DNA of 64,000 bases from Novosphingobium sp. (lineage in GTDB: Bacteria; Pseudomonadota; Alphaproteobacteria; Sphingomonadales; Sphingomonadaceae). The translations under genes were made by a program, and so were the position numbers. Position 1 is the first letter of the stretch. Every line of letters starts with the position of its first letter. Shown here in pieces: positions 46,484-55,187 of the stretch. The stretch lies in the NCBI RefSeq assembly GCF_019748365.1, contig NZ_JAIEPN010000058.1, positions 23,576-87,575 on the forward strand, written 5' to 3'. The notes under the pieces are model-generated. The model searched no databases. It was not told the DNA's origin and was given only the letters and a program-made list of their open reading frames with translations.

Positions 46484-47818
46484 ATGGCAACCCAGCTCGC
46501 GCCCGAAGCCCCGTTCACCTACCGGACCTCCCCCACCGCGAACGAGGCGTTCGAGGAATGGCTTGCCGCCAATCCGCAGGCCGCGCCGCATCACACCCAC
46601 AAGTGGGACGTCAGCCGCTCCGACATCTATGTCGAGGACCGCTGGGGCCCGATCTTTGCCGAAATGCGTGCGCAGGCGCCGATCAACAAGGTCATCGGCT
46701 CGCCCTATGGCGACTACTGGAACATCGCGACGCACAAGGCGATCCAGCACGTCGAATCGCTGCCTGAGCTGTTCTCCTCCTCGTGGCAACACGGCGGCAT
46801 CACCATTGGCGATCCGCCGGAGGATATCGACCCGGCCAAGCTCGCCGAACGGCAGCTGCCGATGTTCATCGCGATGGACCGGCCCGAACACACCGGCCAG
46901 CGCCGCACCGTCGCGCCGGCCTTCACTCCCGGCGAGATCGTGCGCATGGAAGCGGAGATCCGGCAGCGCACCGGTGAAGTGCTCGACAGCCTGCCCTGGG
47001 GCGAGAAGTTCGACTGGGTCGACAAGGTCTCGATCGAGCTCACGACCGGCATGCTCGCAATCCTGTTCGGCTTCCCGTGGAAGGACCGCCGCCTCCTGAC
47101 CTTCTGGTCGGACTGGGCCGGTGATGTCGAACTCACACTGGCGCAGGATCTGGCCGACACCCGCTTCGGCCTCCTGCAGGAAATGGCGCACTATTTCAGC
47201 CGCCTGTGGATGGAGCGGATGGGCAAGGCGCCGAGCCCGGACCTCATTTCGATGATGATCCATTCGCCCGCGATGTCGAAGATGAGCCCGCAGGAATTCA
47301 TGGGCAATCTCGTGCTGCTCATCGTCGGCGGCAATGATACCACGCGAAACACGATGTCGGGCATCGTCCACGCGCTCGATCAGTTCCCCGATCAGCGTGC
47401 GCTGCTCGAAGGCGATCCCTCGCTGATCCCCAACGCGGTGCAGGAATGCCTGCGCTTCGTGACGCCGCTGGCGCACATGCGCCGCACCTGCACGGCGGAC
47501 AACGAGCTGTTCGGACAGCAGATCAAGGCCGGTGACAAGGTCGTCATGTGGTACCTTTCGGCCAATCGCGACGAGACCGTGTTCGAGAACCCGGACAAGC
47601 TGATCGTCGACCGGCCGAACGCCCGCCGCCATCTGGCGTTCGGCCATGGCATCCACCGCTGCGTGGGCGCCCGTCTTGCCGAACTGCAGCTGCGCGTCCT
47701 GCTCGAGGAAATGCACGAGCGCGGGATGCGCGTGCGTGTCGCGGGTGAAGTGAAGCGCGTGCGCGCCAACTTTGTCCATGGTTTCCGCAAGTTGGAAGTC
47801 GTGCTCGAAAAGCGCTGA
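46484..47818 (+). CDS. Cytochrome P450, CYP153-like
   Basis: A 444-aa soluble bacterial P450. The oxygen-activation helix reads LLIVGGNDTTRNTMSG, a hallmark of the CYP153 alkane/fatty acid terminal hydroxylases. The K-helix E-x-x-R is in ECLRFVTPLAHMRR, and the heme loop FGHGIHRCVGARLAE puts the ligand Cys at residue 393. DPPED and MFIAMDRPEHTGQRR also fit that family. It needs separate ferredoxin and reductase partners; none is adjacent. The ATG at 46484 has GGAAGGA before it, rejecting a 16-aa extension. Confidence 0.88.
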   Translation: MATQLAPEAPFTYRTSPTANEAFEEWLAANPQAAPHHTHKWDVSRSDIYVEDRWGPIFAEMRAQAPINKVIGSPYGDYWNIATHKAIQHVESLPELFSSSWQHGGITIGDPPEDIDPAKLAERQLPMFIAMDRPEHTGQRRTVAPAFTPGEIVRMEAEIRQRTGEVLDSLPWGEKFDWVDKVSIELTTGMLAILFGFPWKDRRLLTFWSDWAGDVELTLAQDLADTRFGLLQEMAHYFSRLWMERMGKAPSPDLISMMIHSPAMSKMSPQEFMGNLVLLIVGGNDTTRNTMSGIVHALDQFPDQRALLEGDPSLIPNAVQECLRFVTPLAHMRRTCTADNELFGQQIKAGDKVVMWYLSANRDETVFENPDKLIVDRPNARRHLAFGHGIHRCVGARLAELQLRVLLEEMHERGMRVRVAGEVKRVRANFVHGFRKLEVVLEKR

Positions 47819-47874
47819 ACGGTTCCCTTCCGATTCGGTCAGATTCGGTTAAGGTTGCCGGGGCTAGGAGAGGG

Positions 47875-47926
47875 GCGTCCCGCCGGTGGGTTATCCCGCC
47901 CCCCTCCCCAGCCCACGGCGGGACGC
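47875..47926. other. Long imperfect hairpin between P450 and msrB
   Basis: GCGTCCCGCC (47875-47884) pairs with GGCGGGACGC (47917-47926), and after one bulged G, GTGGG (47886-47890) pairs with CCCAC (47912-47916). The loop is C-rich and no T run follows, so it may be a transcript-end stabiliser or a repeat element rather than an intrinsic terminator. Confidence 0.55.
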
Positions 47927-47981
47927 TTCCTCACCTGAATGGTCCGCTTGATCTCCTCAGTTTGAGAGGGACTGTAACGGC

Positions 47982-48497
47982 ATGACCCATTCCCCCGAAC
48001 CGGCAGCCATGAACCCTTCGCGTCGCAACTTCCTTGCCTTTCTTACTGCCACGGCCGCCATGACGGCCGCCGCCTGCGGTGCCCCCGCTGCCGCTACCCG
48101 CAAGGGTACGTTCCCGCTGCGCCACACCGAAGCGGAATGGCGCAAGATCCTCACCCCCGCGCAGTACTACATCCTGCGCGAGGAGGGGACCGAGCGGCCG
48201 TTCACTTCGGCGCTGCTCAAGGAGCACCGCAAGGGAACCTTCGTCTGCGCGGCGGATGGCAACCCCGTGTTCGCCTCCAGCACCAAGTTCGACAGCGGCA
48301 CGGGCTGGCCCAGCTTCTGGACGCCGATCAAGGGCGGCATCGGCAGCTCGACCGATTCGTCCTTCGGCATGACCCGCACCGAAGTGCATTGTTCGCGCTG
48401 CGGCGGGCATCTTGGCCACGTGTTCGATGATGGCCCGCCGCCCACCGGCAAGCGCTACTGCATCAATGGCGACGCGCTGAAGTTCGTGGCGGCCTGA
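47982..48497 (+). CDS. msrB: Peptide-methionine (R)-S-oxide reductase with Tat-like signal
   Basis: A 171-aa MsrB that reduces methionine-R-sulfoxide in proteins. The N-terminus has a twin-arginine-like signal (SRRNFLAFLTATAAMTAAACG), so it probably acts in the periplasm, possibly as a lipoprotein. The core has KFDSGTGWPSFW, HCSRCGGHLGHVFDDGP and the catalytic Cys, C160, in RYCIN. The first zinc pair, normally CxxC, is CAAD, so one ligand is replaced. GAGAGGGA upstream supports the ATG at 47982 over one nine codons later. Confidence 0.92.
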   Translation: MTHSPEPAAMNPSRRNFLAFLTATAAMTAAACGAPAAATRKGTFPLRHTEAEWRKILTPAQYYILREEGTERPFTSALLKEHRKGTFVCAADGNPVFASSTKFDSGTGWPSFWTPIKGGIGSSTDSSFGMTRTEVHCSRCGGHLGHVFDDGPPPTGKRYCINGDALKFVAA

Positions 48498-48522
48498 AGC
48501 CGCTATCCATTGGCGGCCGCCT

Positions 48523-49518
48523 ATGGCAAGCGCGGCCATGATGCGCGCGCTCAAGCTTGCCCTGCTGATCCTCGCGCTTGTGCCGACGGTGTGGCTGCGC
48601 AGCGCGCAAACCCCGCCGCCCAGCGATCCGGGCATCCACTTCGCCGATCTCATGCCGCCCTTGCGCGGGCACCTGCCCGATACCGGTGCGCTGCGGCTTG
48701 AAGGCGCTTGGCAGATCCTTGGTCAGGCGCGCCTGCTGGGAACGCTGTCGGGCCTCGCACAGACAGGGGGCGGTTTCGTCGCGGTCGGTGATCGCGGCGG
48801 CATCCTGTGGTTTCCGCGTCCGGACCAGCGCGGCCGGTGGCGTGCGCAGGCGTCCCGCCTCATCAACCTCGAATGGAACAAGTACCACTTTCCCACCGAT
48901 GCCGAGGCGGTGATGGTCGATCCGGTCAGCGGCGACCTGTTGGTCGCCTATGAAGATGTGCCGAGGCTTGAGCGCTACAGTCCGGATCTTTCGCGGCGCA
49001 GCCCTATTCCGCTACCCGTGCTGGCGGAATGGCCAGACAACAAGGGCGCTGAAGCCGTGACCCGGCTGGCCGACGGGCGCACGATCATCGTTGGTGAGAG
49101 CTATCTGCCCGGGCTTGACCGCACGCGGCATCCCGGGCTGATCTTTGAGGCCATGCCTCGGCCGTTTGAAACGCCGCAGCGGTTCGAGCTCATCCTGCCT
49201 CCCGGCTACCGGCCGTGCGAGCTGACTCGGATGCCGGATGGGCGCCTGCTGGTGCTGGGGCGCCATTTCAGCCTTGTCGGTTTCCGGTCGGTGATCGCGA
49301 TCTTTGCGCCGCAGGATGTCCATGCCGGAGCCGTGATCACGCCGGAGGTGATTGCCCGGATTGATGATCCGCGCATCCGCGACAACTACGAGGGCATGAC
49401 CGTCACGCGTGAGGCGGATGGCAGTCAGATGGTCTGGCTGATCTCGGACAGCAACGAAATGACGCTGCTGCAGCGAACGCTCGTGCTCAAGCTGCGAATC
49501 GGGCCGGAAGTCCGCTAG
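48523..49518 (+). CDS. Exported phytase-esterase-like beta-propeller protein
   Basis: A 331-aa protein with an N-terminal signal or anchor (LALLILALVPTVWLRSAQTP). The rest fits the 'esterase-like activity of phytase' family: GTLSGLAQTGGGFVAVGDRGGILWF, then AEAVMVDPVSGDLLVAYE, KGAEAVTRLADGRTIIVGE and DNYEGMTVTREADGSQMVWLISDSNE, which are the repeated propeller strands. Enzymatic activity is unproven for most members. Start could also be the Met codons at 48538 or 48541, which give a tighter signal sequence. Confidence 0.8.
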   Translation: MASAAMMRALKLALLILALVPTVWLRSAQTPPPSDPGIHFADLMPPLRGHLPDTGALRLEGAWQILGQARLLGTLSGLAQTGGGFVAVGDRGGILWFPRPDQRGRWRAQASRLINLEWNKYHFPTDAEAVMVDPVSGDLLVAYEDVPRLERYSPDLSRRSPIPLPVLAEWPDNKGAEAVTRLADGRTIIVGESYLPGLDRTRHPGLIFEAMPRPFETPQRFELILPPGYRPCELTRMPDGRLLVLGRHFSLVGFRSVIAIFAPQDVHAGAVITPEVIARIDDPRIRDNYEGMTVTREADGSQMVWLISDSNEMTLLQRTLVLKLRIGPEVR

Positions 49519-49581
49519 ACCCCGGCCCGATTGATTTGATGCAAGCAGCTGCAGGCGGGACTGGCTCGCCCGTCAGGCAAA

Positions 49582-49866
49582 TCAGGCGGCAGTCGCCTTG
49601 ACCAGCTCGCGCTTCACCTTGAGCGCGCGCGGGCTCAGCTTGGTGTCGGCCGCCTTGAGCAGCCAGTTGTCGAGACCGCCATTGTGCTCCACCGAGCGCA
49701 GGCCGTGGGTCGAGACGCGGAACTTGAAGCTGCGGTCGAGCTTTTCCGACATGAGCGTGACGTTCTGCAGGTTGGGCAGGAACAGACGCTTGGTCTTGTT
49801 GTTGGCGTGGCTCACGTTGTGGCCGACCTGGCGGCCCTTACCGGTCAGTTCGCAGATACGCGACAT
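49582..49866 (-). CDS. rpmB: 50S ribosomal protein L28
   Basis: A 94-aa ribosomal protein with the diagnostic start [36 protein letters not shown] and the [13 protein letters not shown] end. Length and sequence are as in other alphaproteobacteria (slightly longer than the E. coli protein). The ATG at 49866 is fixed by conservation; the longer open frame is not used. It is divergent from tadA. Confidence 0.97.
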   Translation of the reverse strand: MSRICELTGKGRQVGHNVSHANNKTKRLFLPNLQNVTLMSEKLDRSFKFRVSTHGLRSVEHNGGLDNWLLKAADTKLSPRALKVKRELVKATAA

Positions 49867-49991
49867 GGCTGAAAACTCGCTTGGATTTGAACGATCATGG
49901 ATCGGGAAGGGCGCGCTCTTGCCGATCCGGCACGCAAAGTCAAGGATTCGCACGTTGCGCGGATCACCCAAGGCGCGCTAGCGCCGATGGC

Positions 49992-50447
49992 ATGACCCGC
50001 TGGCCCCTTCCCGAACCCATGCGCAAGGCGCTGGAAGCCGCTGCAGAGGCGGCTGCGGGCGGGGAAGTGCCCATCGGGGCGGTTATCGTCAAGGATGGAG
50101 AGGTGATCGCCGCTGCGCACAACACGCCGCGGCTGGATCATGATCCGACCGCGCATGCCGAAGTACAGGCGATTCGCGCCGCAGCCGCAAAGCTCGGGCA
50201 GGAGCGGCTGACAGGCTGCGACTTGTGGGTCACGCTGGAGCCTTGCGCGATGTGTGCGGGCGCGATCGTCCATGCGCGGCTGGCGCGGGTCTACTATGCC
50301 GCCAGCGACCCCAAGGGCGGCGCGGTGGAGCACGGCGCGAAAGTGTTCGATGCGCCGGGCTGCCTGCACCGGCCCGAAGTCTACACCGGTATCGGCGAGG
50401 CCGAGGCGGCGGAATTGCTGCGCGACTTTTTCCGCGCGCGGCGCTGA
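49992..50447 (+). CDS. tadA: tRNA(Arg) adenosine-34 deaminase TadA
   Basis: A 151-aa zinc-dependent deaminase that converts A34 to inosine in tRNA-Arg(ACG). The catalytic HAE is at residues 55-57 and the zinc motif PCAMC at 84-88. GEVPIGAVIVKDGEVIA and YYAASDPKGGAVEHGAKVF are also characteristic. Normal family length. The ATG at 49992 gives the expected N-terminus; the open frame extends upstream over the rpmB promoter region without conserved sequence. Confidence 0.95.
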   Translation: MTRWPLPEPMRKALEAAAEAAAGGEVPIGAVIVKDGEVIAAAHNTPRLDHDPTAHAEVQAIRAAAAKLGQERLTGCDLWVTLEPCAMCAGAIVHARLARVYYAASDPKGGAVEHGAKVFDAPGCLHRPEVYTGIGEAEAAELLRDFFRARR

Positions 50448-50450
50448 GGT

Positions 50451-50837
50451 TCAATCGACCGGCGGCGTACCGGGCGGATACCACGAGACTTCTACGCGCA
50501 GTCCATCGGGATCGGGCAGGAACAGCGCAGTTGTGCCACCCGGAAAGCGCTGCAGCCGGGCGACATGGCCGGCCGCTTCCATCACATCTGCGAGTTCCTC
50601 CACCATTGCCACCGAAGGCGCGGTGAAGCCGAAGTGGTTGAGGCCGGGGCCATAGCGCTCGTAACCGGGCAGATCGTCCCTGGCGGGTCCGAACTGGATA
50701 TGGAGGCCATCCTCGTTCGCCCAGATGTGCGGTTTCTTCTGCACGAAGCCGAGGTGGGGGAGCAGCAGGCCATAGAACGCCGCGCTGGCCTTCGGATCGC
50801 GCGAGAGGATAGTGAGGTGATCGAGCTTGAGCGACAA
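50451..50837 (-). CDS. VOC (glyoxalase/bleomycin resistance) family protein
   Basis: A 128-aa protein forming one pair of VOC beta-alpha-beta-beta-beta units. It starts LKLDHLTILSRDPKASAAFYGLLLPHLGF, a standard VOC entry with the metal-ligand His, and ends with FLPDPDGLRVEVSWYPPG, which carries the Glu ligand. Such proteins may be lyases, dioxygenases or binding proteins; the specific role is unknown. It is convergent with tadA, 3 bp away. Confidence 0.88.
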   Translation of the reverse strand: MSLKLDHLTILSRDPKASAAFYGLLLPHLGFVQKKPHIWANEDGLHIQFGPARDDLPGYERYGPGLNHFGFTAPSVAMVEELADVMEAAGHVARLQRFPGGTTALFLPDPDGLRVEVSWYPPGTPPVD

Positions 50838-50888
50838 GTCTGGCTCCCGAGGTTGCGCACTTCAGGTTCGTCGCAGGCTGCCCTTCCG

Positions 50889-51584
50889 TTACGCGCCGCG
50901 CCAGATCTTGAGCGGTGCGCCATCCGCAGCGCCGCGGTCCGCGCACGCTGCGGGCAGGAAGTCCTTGCCGTAGCAGAGGTGGACTTCCTCCAGCCAGCCG
51001 CGCGCGTTCGCCTTCACGCGGATCGCGGCGGCAGGGAGGAACGGGGTGGCCGAACGAAATGCGGCGCGCAAGGTCCCGGCGGTAAGGTCGGGGCGGCGCG
51101 AGAGGCGCATCATGTCTGGATAGCGGATCGCGCGCAGGAGGGCGGCGCCAGACCTGAAGTAGCCGTCTGGCGAGCCGGTTATGCAGGCACCGTGCTTGGC
51201 CCATTCGTGTGCCAGCAGCCCTGGCGAGGGGGTCATGCACAAGTTGCGGCGCACGGTTTCGGCGGAGAGCGGCGCGGCCTCGCACCATTGCGGCCACATG
51301 CCGGGGGTCGCTTCGGGCCAGAGGCCATGGAGGATGAACCCGAAGCGACCCAGCTTGCCGCCGCACTGATAGGCCGCGCGCGGATCGCGCGCGCGGGTGC
51401 GGCAATATTCGGGCGACCAGCTCAGCGCGAGCGTATAGCCCGCGATCGGCAGCACCCGGCGCGGGCCATCAGGCGAGGGAAGAGCCGGGGCGGGGATTTG
51501 CGGCGGCAGGCGGCATTGCGGCACCTCGGCTTTAGCAAGCGCCGGAAGCGCGAGGGCCAGCGCCGCAAGAGCGATCGCGCGCAT
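50889..51584 (-). CDS. Ribonuclease T2 family protein
   Basis: A 231-aa exported endoribonuclease with a signal peptide (LAALALALPALAKA, cleavage near residue 19). The two T2 active-site blocks are present: CAS I FILHGLWPE (His at about 86) and CAS II HEWAKHGAC (with two His and Glu). Several Cys residues likely form disulfides. It probably degrades RNA in the periplasm for nucleotide scavenging. Its ATG overlaps the stop of the small membrane protein upstream by one base. Confidence 0.92.
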   Translation of the reverse strand: MRAIALAALALALPALAKAEVPQCRLPPQIPAPALPSPDGPRRVLPIAGYTLALSWSPEYCRTRARDPRAAYQCGGKLGRFGFILHGLWPEATPGMWPQWCEAAPLSAETVRRNLCMTPSPGLLAHEWAKHGACITGSPDGYFRSGAALLRAIRYPDMMRLSRRPDLTAGTLRAAFRSATPFLPAAAIRVKANARGWLEEVHLCYGKDFLPAACADRGAADGAPLKIWRGA

Positions 51585-52012
51585 CAGTTGAAAGTGGAGA
51601 TGTCGACGAACTGGTCCTGCCCCTTGCTACGCAGCCACCGGGCGGCATCCGGGCGGAACAGGAACACCACCGCGACGACCTGAAGCAAGGTGACCAGCAC
51701 GGTGAGCAGTGCCTCGAGCGGACTGGACAACACCAGCATGCCCACCAGCGGGACGGTCCCCACCAGGCTGAGCGCGGTAATCACCACGAGGACCCACTTC
51801 GCCAGATTGCTGGCCCGCCGCGCGATCAGATACCAGAACAGGAACGTCAGCCCGTAGCCAAGCCCCAGGATGAGCAGCAGGGCAAAGGGGCTGATGGCGT
51901 CATTGTCGGTGCGGCCGAGCAGCCCCGCGACATTGAGCAACTGGGTCAGCAGGCTGATCGCGGTGCCGCCGAGGTAGAGCTGTTCGAAACGGATGATCGA
52001 ATGGGGCCGCAC
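51584..52012 (-). CDS. Small four-helix membrane protein, unknown function
   Basis: A 142-aa protein with four hydrophobic segments (about residues 12-32, 42-64, 70-92 and 97-119) and a short soluble tail (DAARWLRSKGQDQF). I do not recognise the family. The second helix includes LGYGLTFLFWYLIARRASNLAKW, seen in some small DoxX- or DUF-type membrane proteins, but the resemblance is weak. Its stop shares a base with the RNase T2 start, so the two are probably co-translated. Confidence 0.65.
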   Translation of the reverse strand: MRPHSIIRFEQLYLGGTAISLLTQLLNVAGLLGRTDNDAISPFALLLILGLGYGLTFLFWYLIARRASNLAKWVLVVITALSLVGTVPLVGMLVLSSPLEALLTVLVTLLQVVAVVFLFRPDAARWLRSKGQDQFVDISTFN

Positions 52013-52079
52013 GGTGCCGGTTCCTCCTGCAAGATCAGGAGCGTAGCATGCCCTTGGCCTTGGGCAACGGCATCAGCGT

Positions 52080-52943
52080 TCAGATCGGCGTGAAATCGAG
52101 CCCGATATCGGCAGCCGGCGCGCTCTGCGTCAGGCGGCCGACCGAGACGTAGTCCACGCCCGAGGCGGCAATCGCGCCGATGGTTTCGAGCCGGACGCCG
52201 CCTGAAGCCTCGCATGGCGTGCGGCCCGCAACCAGAGCAACCGCCTCGCGCAGCAGGTCCGGGCCCATGTTGTCGAGCAGCAGGCGGGTCGCGCCAGCAT
52301 CTAGCGCGGGTTCGATCTGGTCGATGTGGTCGACCTCGCAGATCACCTCGCGCACCCCGGCAGCGAGCGCGCGGCGCACCGCTTCGGCAACACCGCCCGC
52401 GACGAGGACATGGTTGTCCTTGATCATCGCCGCGTCCCACAGCCCCATGCGGTGGTTCACCCCGCCGCCGGTGCGCACGGCATACTTTTCGAGGTGCCTG
52501 AGGCCGGGAATTGTCTTGCGCGTATCGAGCAGGCGGGCCTTGGTCTCGCCCATCGCATCGACATAGCGGCGTGTGAGCGTGGCAACGCCGGAAAGGTGCT
52601 GCACGGTGTTGAGCGCGCTGCGTTCGGCGGTGAGCATGGCGCGGGCGCCGCCGGTGAGGCGCATCAAGGCCGAGCCGGGTTCCACTTGCGCACCTTCCGC
52701 AACCAGCACTTCGATCTCCATCGCGGGATCGAGCGCACGGAAGAACGCGGCGGCAATCGGCAGCCCGCAGACGGTGATCGCATCGCGGCTGTCCATCACC
52801 CCGGCAAAGCGCGCGTCCGCCGGGATCACGCTCTCGCTCGTCACGTCATGCCCGCCGCCGGCAAGGCCTTCGCCCAGATCTTCAGCGAGCGTGGCAGCGA
52901 CAAAGGCATCGAGATCGAAGCCGGGGATGGTGAAGGCGGTCAT
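52080..52943 (-). CDS. nadC: Nicotinate-nucleotide pyrophosphorylase (carboxylating)
   Basis: A 287-aa enzyme that makes nicotinate mononucleotide from quinolinate and PRPP in NAD synthesis. Recognisable parts are FVAATLAEDLGEGLAGGGHDVTSESVIP at the start, LNTVQHLSGVATLTRRYV, LLDTRKTIPGLRHLEKYAVRTGGGVNHRMGLWDAAMIKDNH with the substrate-binding Arg/Lys residues, and ASGGVRLETIGAIAASGVDYVSVGRLT. Full length. No other nad genes are adjacent. Confidence 0.96.
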   Translation of the reverse strand: MTAFTIPGFDLDAFVAATLAEDLGEGLAGGGHDVTSESVIPADARFAGVMDSRDAITVCGLPIAAAFFRALDPAMEIEVLVAEGAQVEPGSALMRLTGGARAMLTAERSALNTVQHLSGVATLTRRYVDAMGETKARLLDTRKTIPGLRHLEKYAVRTGGGVNHRMGLWDAAMIKDNHVLVAGGVAEAVRRALAAGVREVICEVDHIDQIEPALDAGATRLLLDNMGPDLLREAVALVAGRTPCEASGGVRLETIGAIAASGVDYVSVGRLTQSAPAADIGLDFTPI

Positions 52944-52991
52944 GCGGCGGGCTTACCGATCCACCTGCGGTGTGTCGAGAAGGTCGGAAAG

Positions 52992-53133
52992 GGTTCGCGC
53001 AGAGATCGCAGAGGCCGCAAAGACGGCAGAGCTATATCGCCGAAGGCAGTGGTGCTCCGAACTTTTGCATTCATGCACAGCGGCTGCGCCGCAGCGAAGC
53101 ATCTTCGCGGTCTCTGCGGTCTCTGCGTGAACC
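52992..53133. repeat. Inverted-repeat element with CGCAGAG units
   Basis: Arms of 32 bp at 52992-53023 and 53102-53133 are inverted copies with 28 of 32 matches. Each arm contains near-tandem CGCAGAGA/CGCAGAGG/CCGCAAAG units. The 142-bp element fills most of the gap between the LytTR gene and nadC. Confidence 0.8.
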
Positions 53134-53137
53134 AATC

Positions 53138-53935
53138 TCAGTGCACGAAGCGCGCCACGACATCGCGGTAGGAGCGCGAGACTTTCACTTCCGAACCGCT
53201 GTCGAGCACGAGGAAGCACTCGCCATTGGTATGCGGGCGCACCTGCCGCACGCGGTCCAGATTGACGATCTTCGAGCGGTGGACGCGCTGGAACACGCGC
53301 GGATCGAGGCGGCGCTCGAGGTCCTTCATCGTCTCGCGCAGGATCAGCGAATTGTCGCCGGTGTAGATGCACATGTAGTCACCCGCCGCCTCGATCCGCT
53401 CGATCGTATCGACATCGACGCGGAAGATCTGGCCGCGGTCCTTGATGTTGATGAGCTTCTCGAACCGGCCGACCGCGGGTTCGCTCTCGTCCGGGATCGC
53501 ATCCATCGCATCGGGTGCAACTTCGGCGAGCACGGTCTTCAATTTCTCGGCCTCTTCCAGCCCGCGCTTCTCGGCAAGGCGAGTGCGCGCGCGGTCGAGC
53601 GCATCGGCGAGGCGGGCGGGTTCGACCGGCTTCAGGAGATAGTCCACCGCATTGGCCTCGAACGCGCGGATCGCGTGCTCGGAATAGGCGGTGACGAAGA
53701 CGAACAGCGGCGGGTCGATCTCGATCACCCCGCTCACCACGCTGAACCCGTCGAAGCCCGGCATCTGGATATCGCAGAACACCAGATCGGGCTTCTCGGT
53801 CTTGATCTTGCGGATCGCCTCGCGCCCGTTGGAGCAGGTGTCGATGATCTCGACATCGGGGAAAGCCTCAAGCCGCAGCTGGAGGCCCTGGATCGCGAGC
53901 TTTTCGTCATCGACGAGGATCGTGCGAATGGTCAT
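53138..53935 (-). CDS. LytTR-type response regulator
   Basis: A 265-aa two-component regulator. The receiver domain spans about residues 3-120, with D55 as phospho-acceptor in LVFCDIQMPGFDG and a conserved Lys in YLLKPVEP. The C-terminal LytTR DNA-binding domain is seen in IEAAGDYMCIYTGDNSLILRETMKDLERRLDPRVFQRVHRSKIVNLDRV. It follows the histidine kinase by 3 bp, so the pair forms one signalling system of the LytS/LytR or AlgR type. Confidence 0.95.
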   Translation of the reverse strand: MTIRTILVDDEKLAIQGLQLRLEAFPDVEIIDTCSNGREAIRKIKTEKPDLVFCDIQMPGFDGFSVVSGVIEIDPPLFVFVTAYSEHAIRAFEANAVDYLLKPVEPARLADALDRARTRLAEKRGLEEAEKLKTVLAEVAPDAMDAIPDESEPAVGRFEKLINIKDRGQIFRVDVDTIERIEAAGDYMCIYTGDNSLILRETMKDLERRLDPRVFQRVHRSKIVNLDRVRQVRPHTNGECFLVLDSGSEVKVSRSYRDVVARFVH

Positions 53936-53938
53936 GCG

Positions 53939-55093
53939 CTACCTTTGCTGTGTGGCGAGGGATGTGGCCTGCTGCGGAGTGGCTGTTTCACGCGCTTCAA
54001 AGGGCAGCTCGATCACCACCTGGAAGCCTCCTCCCGGCCGCTCGCCGATTTCGAACCGCTGGTTCTCGCCATAGGCCTGCGCGAGCCGGTCGCGGATGTT
54101 GGCGAGGCCGACGCGCGTGGAGTCCGATTGGGAACTGGTCACACCGAACAATGTCGTGGGGTCTGTGCCCGGTTGCAAGCCCGGGCCGGTGTCGGACACG
54201 GTGACCCGCAGCACCGGGCCGACGAGTTGCGCCGCAATGGTGATCGTGGCCCCTTCCTCGAGCGGGCTCACGCCATACTTGATCGCGTTTTCCACCAGCG
54301 GCTGCAGCAGCAGCGAGGGCATCAGCGCGGGCGAGGCATCCTCATCGATGCGGAATTCGGTGCCGAGGCGCTCCTCGAAGCGCATCCGCTCGATATCGAG
54401 GTAGAGCTTCAGCGTCTCGACTTCCTGCGCCACCGTCACGCGGCCCGTGGGCTCGTTGATCAGCGTGTAGCGCAGGAACGAGGAAAGGCGGCTCAGCATC
54501 GCGTTGGCGGGCTCGGTCTGCTTCAGGAGCACCAGTGTCGAGATCGAGTTCAGCGTATTGAACAGGAAGTGCGGGTTGAGCTGGTAGCGCAGCATGGCGA
54601 GCTGGGCGGAGGTTGCCTGCGCTTCCAGCCGCATGAGCTGGTCGTTCTGCTCTTCCACCTGCACATAGAAATTGATCGCGTAATAGAGCGCCGACCACGC
54701 GCCGAGCAGCGTGAGATCGAGGTAGAACACGCCGAGGAACAGCTGCGCGAAGCCGGAGTCGCTGCCCGAGCGGTAGAGGCTGATCACCCAGGAATCGATG
54801 AAGGCATAGAGCCCCACCGCGATGGCGAGGACCACGGCGGTAATGCCCCAGGTGATCAGCGGCGTGCGGTTGATCAGCGCGCGGTAGATCACCGAGAGGA
54901 TGAGGCTGATCGAAAAGCCGGTGAGCGAGGCGATCAGCACGATGACGAGGAACGACCAGGGCTGCGCGTTGGCAAGGCTTGACAGCGCGCGCAGCAGCAT
55001 CGCACCGCCCCAGCCGAGCATCTGCAGGCGCCAGAAGGCGCGGTTCTTGTTGCCGAAGAACGGCGTCGGGCGGAGCGGCAGCGACATTGCCAT
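53939..55093 (-). CDS. Sensor histidine kinase, LytS/HisKA-type
   Basis: A 384-aa membrane kinase. Four hydrophobic segments occupy about residues 28-145, then a cytoplasmic kinase core carries the phosphorylated His, H175, in RYQLNPHFLFNTLNSIS, followed by LLQPLVENAIKYG (N box) and SDTGPGL and GLANIRDRL in the ATP lid. It partners with the LytTR regulator immediately downstream. The signal is unknown. Start may be the Met at 55093 or the one two codons later. Confidence 0.94.
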   Translation of the reverse strand: MAMSLPLRPTPFFGNKNRAFWRLQMLGWGGAMLLRALSSLANAQPWSFLVIVLIASLTGFSISLILSVIYRALINRTPLITWGITAVVLAIAVGLYAFIDSWVISLYRSGSDSGFAQLFLGVFYLDLTLLGAWSALYYAINFYVQVEEQNDQLMRLEAQATSAQLAMLRYQLNPHFLFNTLNSISTLVLLKQTEPANAMLSRLSSFLRYTLINEPTGRVTVAQEVETLKLYLDIERMRFEERLGTEFRIDEDASPALMPSLLLQPLVENAIKYGVSPLEEGATITIAAQLVGPVLRVTVSDTGPGLQPGTDPTTLFGVTSSQSDSTRVGLANIRDRLAQAYGENQRFEIGERPGGGFQVVIELPFEARETATPQQATSLATQQR

Positions 55094-55187
55094 GGAGGAT
55101 GTGTAGCCCACAGTTCGGCATCGCGCCACAGGTGGGCTTTGCGTGGCCGGGTAAAGCGGTTATCCTCCCGCAAAAGGGGAGAGAACC

